Assembly (NCBI GenBank): GCA_030646745.1
Contig: JAUSKV010000060.1
Location: 1 to 13,193, forward strand
From: Sulfurimonas sp.
GTDB taxonomy: Bacteria > Campylobacterota > Campylobacteria > Campylobacterales > Sulfurimonadaceae
DNA: 13,193 bases
Reading direction: 5' to 3'
Positions 6,072 through 12,440 of this stretch are shown piece after piece. A program made the translations under genes and the position numbers. Each line of letters opens with the position of its first letter. The first letter of the stretch is position 1. The notes beneath the pieces were generated by a model. The model did not search any database and was not told the origin of the DNA. It saw only the letters and a list, made by a program, of their open reading frames with translations.

Positions 6072-6086
6072 ATTCCACATGTCAAG
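6072..6086. repeat. Left copy of imperfect inverted repeat flanking the toxin-antitoxin pair
   Basis: ATTCCACATGTCAAG here matches the reverse complement of 6735-6749 at 13 of 15 positions (GT against CC in the middle). The two copies lie just outside the toxin-antitoxin genes, about 650 bases apart. No transposase is present. Confidence 0.4.
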
Positions 6087-6132
6087 AAAAATTATAATAA
6101 AAAATGAGTGTATTTCAAATAACGCTCTTGAA

Positions 6133-6348
6133 CTACGCTAACTTTCTTTGATAAGTAAAATCTATGATATGTTTTTGGAGTATATCAAGAGCGTCTAGCA
6201 CATTGAAAGATGTGTCATTGCTTGAAATTTTTTCTTTTATACATTGCACTTCATACTCTAAATTAACTTGTTTTTTAGCGTCATCATACTCTTTTACAAA
6301 TTCAATATCTTTCATATAACTATTTTTTAGATTTTCATAATTAGTCAT
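6133..6348 (-). CDS. HigA-like antitoxin lacking a helix-turn-helix domain
   Basis: From ATG 6348 the protein has 71 residues. An in-frame ATG at 6363 exists, but AAAGGA (6360-6355) sits 6 bases before 6348, so the later start is preferred. Residues 1-40 (L-K-N-S-Y-M-K-D-I-E-F-V-K-E-Y-D, then Q-V-N-L-E-Y-E-V) match the N-terminal 'L..x.M.DPEF...YD...xEY.l' segment of HigA-type antitoxins that pair with Gp49-like toxins. In those proteins an XRE DNA-binding domain follows; here residues 41-71 (S-S-N-D-T-S-F-N-V-L-D-A-L-D-I-L and onward) show no HTH, and the protein is about 25-30 residues short. Reading the other two frames past the stop did not reveal a lost HTH. The first 8 bases overlap the toxin's end, so translation is coupled. 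It likely neutralises the toxin but is unlikely to bind DNA. Confidence 0.72.
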   Translation of the reverse strand: MTNYENLKNSYMKDIEFVKEYDDAKKQVNLEYEVQCIKEKISSNDTSFNVLDALDILQKHIIDFTYQRKLA

Positions 6349-6697
6349 AAAACATCCTTTCATTGTATTTTTTTCTTAAATTTTCTGCTTTTGTGATTTC
6401 ATTTTTTGGAGTTTTTTGACTCTTTTTGACGAAACCATGGGTAATTATAACCCTCTCTCTACTCACATAGTAGTAAAGATTTCTGACTATTTTATTTGGC
6501 AAACTTACTCTTATCTCAAATATGCCATTGTCTAAATATTTAGATAAATTTTCTTTTATGGCTAAGTTACTATTTTTCAACTCAATAAATTTATCAATAG
6601 AAGCAAATACTTTTGCTATTTCCTTCTCATCCAAACTCTTAATAAACTTTAGAAAAGGTGCTTCGCCATCTAGCTCTACAAATTCAACTTTATACAT
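6341..6697 (-). CDS. higB: HigB/RelE-type toxin, phage Gp49-like family
   Basis: The 118-residue protein fits the Gp49-like (HigB) branch of RelE/ParE toxins, which cut mRNA on the ribosome. Visible family features are the N-terminal strand Y-K-V-E-F-V, the central L-D-N-G-I-F-E-I-R-V (56-65), R72-N-L-Y-Y-Y-V, and the hallmark H87-G-F-V-K-K-S-Q-K-T-P (87-97) followed by the C-terminal helix E-I-T-K-A-E-N-L-R-K-K. The start is ATG 6697: an upstream in-frame ATG at 6757 would add 20 residues unlike the family, whereas 6697 has TATAAT six bases upstream. There is no Shine-Dalgarno, suggesting a leaderless transcript. The antitoxin gene follows with an 8-base overlap, in toxin-first order as in higBA. 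Function is assigned by family; toxicity here is untested. Confidence 0.85.
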   Translation of the reverse strand: MYKVEFVELDGEAPFLKFIKSLDEKEIAKVFASIDKFIELKNSNLAIKENLSKYLDNGIFEIRVSLPNKIVRNLYYYVSRERVIITHGFVKKSQKTPKNEITKAENLRKKYNERMFYD

Positions 6698-6703
6698 AAA
6701 AAA

Positions 6704-6709
6704 ATTATA
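6704..6709 (-). promoter_or_regulatory. Extended -10 box directly upstream of the toxin start
   Basis: Minus strand reads TGCTATAAT, a consensus extended -10, then TTTTTT, then the toxin ATG at 6697. Initiation would fall on or next to the ATG, giving a leaderless toxin mRNA. Strong motif match; use is inferred. Confidence 0.6.
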
Positions 6710-6734
6710 GCAAAAATAAGTTATAAATAGTGTG

Positions 6735-6749
6735 CTTGGGATGTGGAAT
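6735..6749. repeat. Right copy of imperfect inverted repeat flanking the toxin-antitoxin pair
   Basis: CTTGGGATGTGGAAT is the inverted partner of 6072-6086 (13 of 15 positions; ATGTGGAAT is identical). It lies between the divergent toxin and helicase genes, and its right part overlaps a small dyad (GGATGTGG with CCTCCATCC, 6739-6760). Confidence 0.4.
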
Positions 6750-6783
6750 ACCTCCATCCATTTCTATATAAATGATATTTAGC

Positions 6784-6789
6784 TACAAT
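6784..6789 (+). promoter_or_regulatory. -10-like box directly upstream of the helicase start
   Basis: GCTACAAT followed by TTCGC and the ATG at 6795. There is no Shine-Dalgarno in the preceding 30 bases. The box-to-ATG distance is 5 bases, so the helicase mRNA is probably leaderless or has an extremely short leader. Confidence 0.45.
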
Positions 6790-6794
6790 TTCGC

Positions 6795-9590
6795 ATGGCT
6801 AATAAACATAAAAAAAATACAAAAATAAATCAGAAAATTAAAAAATATTTTGATAATGATCCTTTTGATGTAGGCATTGAACGGGTGAGCATTGAGACGC
6901 TGAGTGAACTTTGTCACTACCTCGGCATTTACGATATTGAGCATAATAAAAAAGTTCTCATAAAAACTATTCGGATGCTTTGGAGCGAAGCAGACAGCGA
7001 TTTTCGTCAAGAGATTCTAAACTTTTTTCATGCAAACGAGATTATCTACTATTCGACTACCCCAAAAGAGCAAAACCAAGACAGAAACCAGAAGATAGAT
7101 GCTCTTTTACAGGAGTTGCATGTTACGCCCCAAGAGGCTGCTTTGCTTAGTTCTGCTTTTATGGAAGTGAGAAGCAAAAAAATCACTTTAGAGAAGATGG
7201 AAGTGAAACTTTTGCATATCCGATTTGATTTGAAGAAAGAGGAGCTGCAAAGGAGACTTGATGGGATTTTTGACATTGATGACACACTTGAATTTAATGC
7301 CTCAATAAAATATCAACTGTACGGGCAAACCTTTCACAAAATAGTGACACTTAACACAAAAGCCTACGAGTATAACTATCTGTTAGAGAGTAGCGTGGAT
7401 GAGATAGTCCAAAAAATTACTCTTGACAAAGAAGCGGCAGTTGCACAAAAACAAAAAAATATAGATACATTTCTGGTTAGTATAAAAAATCCTCATCCCT
7501 ATTTGACGCAAGAACAGATTTTAAATGCACTTCGCTCTGCTCCTCCGAAGTCAAAACTTCAGTTTCCGGCTCTAAAGAGAGAAATTTTAAAAGAGATTCT
7601 TGAAAAAAACATAGCTCTTTCAGATGTGAGTTCTCATGCCGATGAGATTTTTATAACCATAGAAGAGCAGTTCATTCTGCCCTATTCAACCCTAGAGATT
7701 TCATACTTTTTAGAGGTTCATATAGAGTTAAATTCTCTTTTGGAAGATATCTGGAATGCGAATGAACTGAACATTGATGAAGCTGTGCAGAGTGCAAAAA
7801 AAGAGCATGAAGAGAACTTTTTACATTCGTTGAACAGCCTCGTTGGTGAGTGTGGAAGTTATGCGACTCTGCTTCATTTGAGTGATGAGCAGCTGCACAG
7901 AAAAGTATATGAAATTTTGGTTGATTTGTTGCCGAAAACTTTGACTATCAGCTCAAAAGCAGCCAGAAAAACTATCAAAACATTTATGTTCAGCATCCAT
8001 GAGCAGCTTATAAAAAAGCAGAGACAGGCACTTCTCGCACGAACAATAAGAGATTTTAAAAATCTTTTCCCTATGGCGAGACAGATGCGAAGAAAACTGA
8101 CTCTTCACATCGGTCCGACAAACAGCGGTAAAACCTACCAAGCCATGCAAAAGCTTCAAAGTGCGGATACGGGTTATTACCTTGCACCTCTTAGATTGCT
8201 TGCACTCGAAGGGTATGAAACGCTTAAAGCAAAAGGCATTGAAACTTCTCTTATCACGGGAGAGGAGCAGCTTCTTAATGAAGAGGCAACGCACATAAGT
8301 TCTACAATAGAGATGTTAAATTTTGAGGTGGATGTGGATGTCTGTGTAATCGATGAGGTACAGATGATAGACGACCGCGACCGTGGCTGGGCATGGGCAA
8401 ATGCTATCATCGGCGCACCTGCAAAAGAGATTATTATGACAGGTTCACCCAATGTCAAAGAGGCAATTATAGCCCTTGCAGAGTATCTGGGCGAAGAGCT
8501 TGAGATTATAGAGTTTGAGAGAAAAAATCCTCTTGTTCTTTTAGACGAGCCGACACATGTGAGAGATGTAAGAGAGGGGAGTGCAATTATTGCTTTTAGC
8601 AGAAAAGATGTCTTAAAACTGAAACAGAATTTTTCAAAACTTTTCAAAGTGAGCGTTGTTTATGGAAATCTTTCACCTGAAGTGAGACGCGAAGAGGCGA
8701 GAAGATTTAGAGAAAAAGAGACACAGATACTTATAGCAACCGACGCCATAGCCATGGGGATGAATCTGCCGATTAAAACCATACTCTTCTCTAAAGCGGA
8801 TAAGTTTGATGGCATAAGCCAAAGAAATTTAGAACCCTCCGAAGTGCATCAAATCTCTGGAAGAGCCGGCAGATTTGGGCTTCATGAGAAGGGATATGTT
8901 GGAGCATTGGACAGCGAAGTCTTAAGCATTGTAAAAAAGAACTTTCATAAAGAGGCAAAAAAAATAACAGTGCCTTTTAGGGTCATGGCGAACCTAGAGC
9001 ATATTAAGTTGGTCAGCAATATCCTAGAGGAGAGATCACTCAAAGAGGTGTTACGATTTTTTGTTGAAAACATGGAGTTTAGCGGTCCGTTTCATGCTTC
9101 AAATTTAGATGATATGGTTGAGGCTGCAAAAATTGTTGATACATATGATTTGGATATTGCCACAAAGTATCATCTTGCATGCGCACCGCTTACTCTCAAA
9201 TCGCCCTATATCTTAGAATCCTATGAGAGTTATATTTTGGCATTAGAGAAAAAAATGCCGGTTGTTTATATCCCGCCTCTTCTAAAGGGCAACTTTGCTC
9301 AAACGACTGAGGAGCTATTGCAGGCTGAGGACATGGTAAAAGAGATTTCACTCTATTTGTGGTTGAGCTATAGGTTTAAAGAGTATTTTTTGGATGCAGA
9401 TTTGGCACGAAAATCACGACACATTTTGAATAAATTTATAGAGGAGTCACTCCAGCAGAGCCATTTTGTACCAAGATGCAGAATGTGTCAAGCGGCACTG
9501 CCGATGAATTCCAAATATACAATCTGTCAAGCATGTTTTAAAAGACACTACACGGGTCAAAAAGGGAGAAAAAGTCAGAAGTATGACTAA
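6795..9590 (+). CDS. SUV3-like DExH-box RNA helicase with N-terminal extension and C-terminal zinc finger
   Basis: The 931-residue protein carries a helicase core at about 434-705: Walker A G-P-T-N-S-G-K-T (440-447), motif Ia Y-L-A-P-L-R-L-L-A (462-470), DEVQ box (520-523), motif III T-G-S (549-551), motif V A-T-D-A-I-A-M-G-M-N-L-P (648-659) and motif VI Q-I-S-G-R-A-G-R-F-G (686-695). GPTNSGKT, DEVQ and the GxxLA-type motif Ia are hallmarks of SUV3, the mitochondrial RNA-degradation helicase, which has bacterial homologues. The first 430 residues are helical, charged and unlike any domain I recognise. The C-terminus holds C895-x2-C898 and C911-x2-C914 (probable zinc finger), then a basic tail. 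It likely unwinds structured RNA in turnover or ribosome work, in the cytoplasm. Single gene, probably leaderless; its stop lies 4 bases from the convergent chemoreceptor stop. Confidence 0.9.
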   Translation: MANKHKKNTKINQKIKKYFDNDPFDVGIERVSIETLSELCHYLGIYDIEHNKKVLIKTIRMLWSEADSDFRQEILNFFHANEIIYYSTTPKEQNQDRNQKIDALLQELHVTPQEAALLSSAFMEVRSKKITLEKMEVKLLHIRFDLKKEELQRRLDGIFDIDDTLEFNASIKYQLYGQTFHKIVTLNTKAYEYNYLLESSVDEIVQKITLDKEAAVAQKQKNIDTFLVSIKNPHPYLTQEQILNALRSAPPKSKLQFPALKREILKEILEKNIALSDVSSHADEIFITIEEQFILPYSTLEISYFLEVHIELNSLLEDIWNANELNIDEAVQSAKKEHEENFLHSLNSLVGECGSYATLLHLSDEQLHRKVYEILVDLLPKTLTISSKAARKTIKTFMFSIHEQLIKKQRQALLARTIRDFKNLFPMARQMRRKLTLHIGPTNSGKTYQAMQKLQSADTGYYLAPLRLLALEGYETLKAKGIETSLITGEEQLLNEEATHISSTIEMLNFEVDVDVCVIDEVQMIDDRDRGWAWANAIIGAPAKEIIMTGSPNVKEAIIALAEYLGEELEIIEFERKNPLVLLDEPTHVRDVREGSAIIAFSRKDVLKLKQNFSKLFKVSVVYGNLSPEVRREEARRFREKETQILIATDAIAMGMNLPIKTILFSKADKFDGISQRNLEPSEVHQISGRAGRFGLHEKGYVGALDSEVLSIVKKNFHKEAKKITVPFRVMANLEHIKLVSNILEERSLKEVLRFFVENMEFSGPFHASNLDDMVEAAKIVDTYDLDIATKYHLACAPLTLKSPYILESYESYILALEKKMPVVYIPPLLKGNFAQTTEELLQAEDMVKEISLYLWLSYRFKEYFLDADLARKSRHILNKFIEESLQQSHFVPRCRMCQAALPMNSKYTICQACFKRHYTGQKGRKSQKYD

Positions 9591-9594
9591 ACTC

Positions 9595-11184
9595 CTAGCT
9601 TTTAAACTCATCTATGGTTGATTGAAGAGAATTGGCCACTTTTACAAGTCTTCTTAAATCACTTTCAATTCTTTCAACACTTGTGCCGTTTTTTGTTGAG
9701 AGAGCCTCTATTTTTGCTATATCTTCTATAATTTCTTCTATATTTTTAGACATTTTCAGACTATCTTCTTTGGATTTTGTTGCTACTTCATTCGATAGAT
9801 TCATAGCTCTTGATGTTGTGTGAATTTTATCTTCCACTTCGTTAGAGATATTTGTAAGGTTTTCTATATTTTTTGCGTTTTTGTGCATTTTGTCGCTTAC
9901 ATCGTTTATAGATTGAACAATTGTGCTCACGCTCATATCTATCTCTGTCAGGCTTTTTTGAGTTCTCTCTGCCAGTTTTCTTACTTCATCCGCAACAACT
10001 GCAAATCCTCTTCCATGTTCACCTGCTCTTGCTGCTTCTATAGCTGCATTGAGAGCCAAAAGATTTGTCTGTTCTGCTATATCTTTTATAACATTTAATA
10101 CATCTTTTACTTGGTCTGCATTGTTTTTAAGACCTGAAAGTTCAGAGGAGAGTTCATTTTCTATCTCGACAAACAGACCCACTTCATGACTCAACATGGA
10201 GAGTGACCCTCTTGCAGTTTCTAGCTCAACGCCAGCTTCCTGAACGGCATGCTGCGTCTGCTCGGTTGCTTCCATGCTTTGAACTAAAAGACCTTTAATC
10301 GCTTCACTTTTTTGCGTTGTTTCTCCAACTATCTTTTGCTCTTCTAAAGTGCTTTTTCCTATGACATGGCTAGAATTTTCAATCTCCGAAGCGATGGATG
10401 AATTCTCGTGACCCAGAGATTTGACTTCATTGACGGTACTTTGAATCATCTCTATAAATTTATTTACCTCTTTTGCTGCATCTCCAAACTCATTTCCACT
10501 TTTATCGGACAATCGTTTTGTTAAATCTTTGTCTCCGCCGACAAGCTCAGAAATACGGTTTTTCAAATCAGAGAGAGGATTAAAAATTTCTTTCATAAAA
10601 AATATACTGGCTAGAACAGCAAAAATAATAGAGCCAATAATGAGTGTTATTAAAAGTGTTCTTTGTGTTAAAAAAATATCTGCATCATTTTTATCCAGTG
10701 AAATTACTAAATCCATTGCACCAAGAACATACCCCTCTTTTACATTATAGTGGCAAGAGAGACATTTGGCTTCTGCAACCATAGGTTTAAGCATTCGTAT
10801 CGTATGGTGACCATTTGTAGTGCTCTCTATAATTTTTGAAGTGCCATTGTTTAATGTATCTTGTATGAGTTCGTCTGTTGTAATTGGTTTGTCTGATGGA
10901 TAAACTTCTAAAACAGCTTTTGATTTTGTTATGGCAAGAGAGTCTATTCCCTCTATTGCCCTAGCATGTTTATATGTATCTTGAACAACCGCCGGGTCGC
11001 CCATCATCATACTTCCTGTCATTGTCTGAAAAATAGATTGACTCAGCATGCTTAGTGATTGTTGCGTCGATTTATTCGATAACTCATTGAGGGTTGAGGA
11101 TAGGTAGGAAACACTTCCCACAAGCCCCATAATACTAAGTGCTAAAACAGAAACGATAACTTTTGATTTCACTGTTTGAAACAT
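9595..11184 (-). CDS. Methyl-accepting chemotaxis protein with periplasmic heme-c motif
   Basis: The 529-residue protein has a membrane segment at about 9-29, a periplasmic sensor domain (30-175), a second membrane segment (177-198), HAMP (199-252) and a cytoplasmic signalling domain. The conserved hairpin tip is at 366-412 ([21 protein letters not shown]), which binds CheA/CheW. In the sensor, C141-L-S-C-H145 is a CxxCH covalent heme-binding motif, followed by [12 protein letters not shown]; this resembles the DUF3365/Tll0287-like sensors, so redox, oxygen or nitric oxide sensing is likely (inference). The C-terminus lacks a CheR-binding pentapeptide. The ATG is preceded by AGGA 7 bases upstream and a TATAAT about 33 bases upstream. 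It lies 61 bases downstream of cobT on the same strand but has its own promoter. Confidence 0.95.
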   Translation of the reverse strand: MFQTVKSKVIVSVLALSIMGLVGSVSYLSSTLNELSNKSTQQSLSMLSQSIFQTMTGSMMMGDPAVVQDTYKHARAIEGIDSLAITKSKAVLEVYPSDKPITTDELIQDTLNNGTSKIIESTTNGHHTIRMLKPMVAEAKCLSCHYNVKEGYVLGAMDLVISLDKNDADIFLTQRTLLITLIIGSIIFAVLASIFFMKEIFNPLSDLKNRISELVGGDKDLTKRLSDKSGNEFGDAAKEVNKFIEMIQSTVNEVKSLGHENSSIASEIENSSHVIGKSTLEEQKIVGETTQKSEAIKGLLVQSMEATEQTQHAVQEAGVELETARGSLSMLSHEVGLFVEIENELSSELSGLKNNADQVKDVLNVIKDIAEQTNLLALNAAIEAARAGEHGRGFAVVADEVRKLAERTQKSLTEIDMSVSTIVQSINDVSDKMHKNAKNIENLTNISNEVEDKIHTTSRAMNLSNEVATKSKEDSLKMSKNIEEIIEDIAKIEALSTKNGTSVERIESDLRRLVKVANSLQSTIDEFKS

Positions 11185-11217
11185 AATTAATCCTAATAAT
11201 AAAAACTTTATAAAAAA

Positions 11218-11223
11218 ATTATA
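11218..11223 (-). promoter_or_regulatory. Putative -10 box of the chemoreceptor gene
   Basis: Minus strand TATAAT (context AAGGTATAAT) 33 bases before the ATG at 11184. A TACAAT lies about 11 bases further upstream (11234-11229). It gives the gene its own promoter in the 61-base gap after cobT. The leader would be about 27 bases and includes the AGGA ribosome binding site. Confidence 0.5.
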
Positions 11224-11245
11224 CCTTAATTGTACTCCAAAAATA

Positions 11246-12301
11246 TCACACTTTATATAGAATGTACTCGATTTGTTCTAGAAGATTATCTTGAGTTATA
11301 TTATTTGCAACACCATAGCCAAGGGCAGCACCCGCTCCGACCCCCTCTTTCGCCTCTCCTTCATCATATTTATGAAGGATGGGAATAGTTGTGTTTTTAA
11401 ATGAAAAAGTAGTATAAACTGCATGCGGAGTAAAGCTGAGCTGGGATAAAATGTGTGCAATATCCGAGTTTTTATCTTTTGCTACCCATTGGGTTGTTGC
11501 AAGCGTTATATTTTTATCTTTTACTCTCATAAAAACATCCTCTCTCAGTTTGTCTGCCACAAGTAAACAAGCTGCCATCTGCGTTCCACCCGCTAATACA
11601 ACATGAAATCTTCTCGAAGCTTCAAGCAAAAATCCGGCACAAAATATCAGCATGTTATCGCTCACAATAGAGAGTTTTTCTATGCTTGTCATATCGGAGT
11701 TTATCAGAGAGAGTGCTTTTGTAACAGTTTCATCTTTTATACTCTTTGGTACATCTTTAAAACTAGAAGAGAAGTCATCTCGGCAGTCATATCCAAGTGC
11801 CAGTGCAGTAGCTGCGGCAGTCGTTGTCCCGCTTGGAGTACTCTCGGCTAAAATAAGGTAGTTTCCTTTTAGCTCATAACTCTTTCCATATGCCATACCT
11901 TTAGAAAAAACATCTCTGACATCTATCCCGGCACCTTCACTGATTGAGCCGGATGGAGGTATTCCGAAGTCATGGCATGTTGAACTCTTTGGAGTTACAT
12001 CAAGGCCGAGATTTAAAATCTCAATTCGGCCAAAAGGCACAAGATTGTGTACGGCTCTTGTTAGGATGGCAGGAGTTGGAACACCGTTTGGAGTCTCTGC
12101 AATTTCGCCCAATGAGAAGACCTTCTCGTTTGTAATAAATTCTGCATCAAGGGTTGGAGTGAGAGAAATCATTCCGGGTATTCCCGCCTGTGTTATCCCC
12201 TCAATCTCACAAGTTCTTGTCACGCATGCTGCCAACAAGAAATCTGCTCTGCCGCTTGGGAGTGAATCTGGTTTATCTGTAAATATATTGAGTGTTTTCA
12301 T
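11246..12301 (-). CDS. cobT: CobT-type nicotinate-nucleotide phosphoribosyltransferase (archaeal/cyanobacterial form)
   Basis: CobT transfers the phosphoribosyl group of nicotinate mononucleotide to a lower-ligand base (dimethylbenzimidazole in the best-known case) to make the alpha-ribazole phosphate used in the cobalamin nucleotide loop. The 351-residue protein fits the TIGR00303/UPF0284 branch rather than the enterobacterial one. Visible features are a Gly/Thr-rich loop [10 protein letters not shown] (152-161), A-G-G-T-Q-M (237-242) and E319-G-V-G-A-G-A near the C-terminus, where classical CobT has its catalytic Glu in an EG.GA motif. The ATG at 12301 has only a weak purine-rich site upstream (AAGAAGAA). 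TATAAT at 12343-12338 is the likely -10. No cobalamin riboswitch fits in the short leader, and no other B12 gene is in the window. Confidence 0.88.
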   Translation of the reverse strand: MKTLNIFTDKPDSLPSGRADFLLAACVTRTCEIEGITQAGIPGMISLTPTLDAEFITNEKVFSLGEIAETPNGVPTPAILTRAVHNLVPFGRIEILNLGLDVTPKSSTCHDFGIPPSGSISEGAGIDVRDVFSKGMAYGKSYELKGNYLILAESTPSGTTTAAATALALGYDCRDDFSSSFKDVPKSIKDETVTKALSLINSDMTSIEKLSIVSDNMLIFCAGFLLEASRRFHVVLAGGTQMAACLLVADKLREDVFMRVKDKNITLATTQWVAKDKNSDIAHILSQLSFTPHAVYTTFSFKNTTIPILHKYDEGEAKEGVGAGAALGYGVANNITQDNLLEQIEYILYKV

Positions 12302-12337
12302 TCATTCTTCTTTTCTTCGAAAATCTACTATTTCGCA

Positions 12338-12343
12338 ATTATA
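12338..12343 (-). promoter_or_regulatory. Putative -10 box of cobT
   Basis: Minus strand TATAAT (context CGTTATAATTGCG), 36 bases before the cobT ATG, which would give a leader of about 30 bases. No clear -35 is present. Confidence 0.5.
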
Positions 12344-12404
12344 ACGAGGCTACTGCTTTTTTAAATTTAAAGTAGATTTAAATATATAGAGTGTGAAAAG
12401 ATTG

Positions 12405-12410
12405 TATTAT
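12405..12410 (+). promoter_or_regulatory. Possible -10 box for the secretion/pilus ATPase gene
   Basis: TATTAT (context ATTGTATTATG) is 30 bases before the preferred ATG at 12441. It faces away from the cobT promoter in a divergent arrangement of about 140 bases. Very A/T-rich context makes this a weak call. Confidence 0.35.
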
Positions 12411-12440
12411 GTTAAATTATATCTTATGAAAGGCTACATG

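Noticed and set aside
6698..6757. 20-residue N-terminal extension of the toxin from an upstream in-frame ATG
   Set aside because: The extension does not resemble the family, would be encoded by the promoter sequence itself (TGCTATAAT), and the ATG at 6697 matches the usual toxin start.
8177..8647. 156-codon minus-strand open frame inside the helicase core
   Set aside because: It is the complement of conserved helicase motifs; the Ser-rich product looks like antisense translation, not a gene.
11603..12344. Four overlapping plus-strand open frames over cobT
   Set aside because: All are shadows of a well-supported minus-strand gene and have no initiation signals.
12302..12440. Possible cobalamin riboswitch upstream of cobT
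   Set aside because: The leader from the likely promoter to the ATG is only about 30 bases and has none of the conserved B12-box bases.
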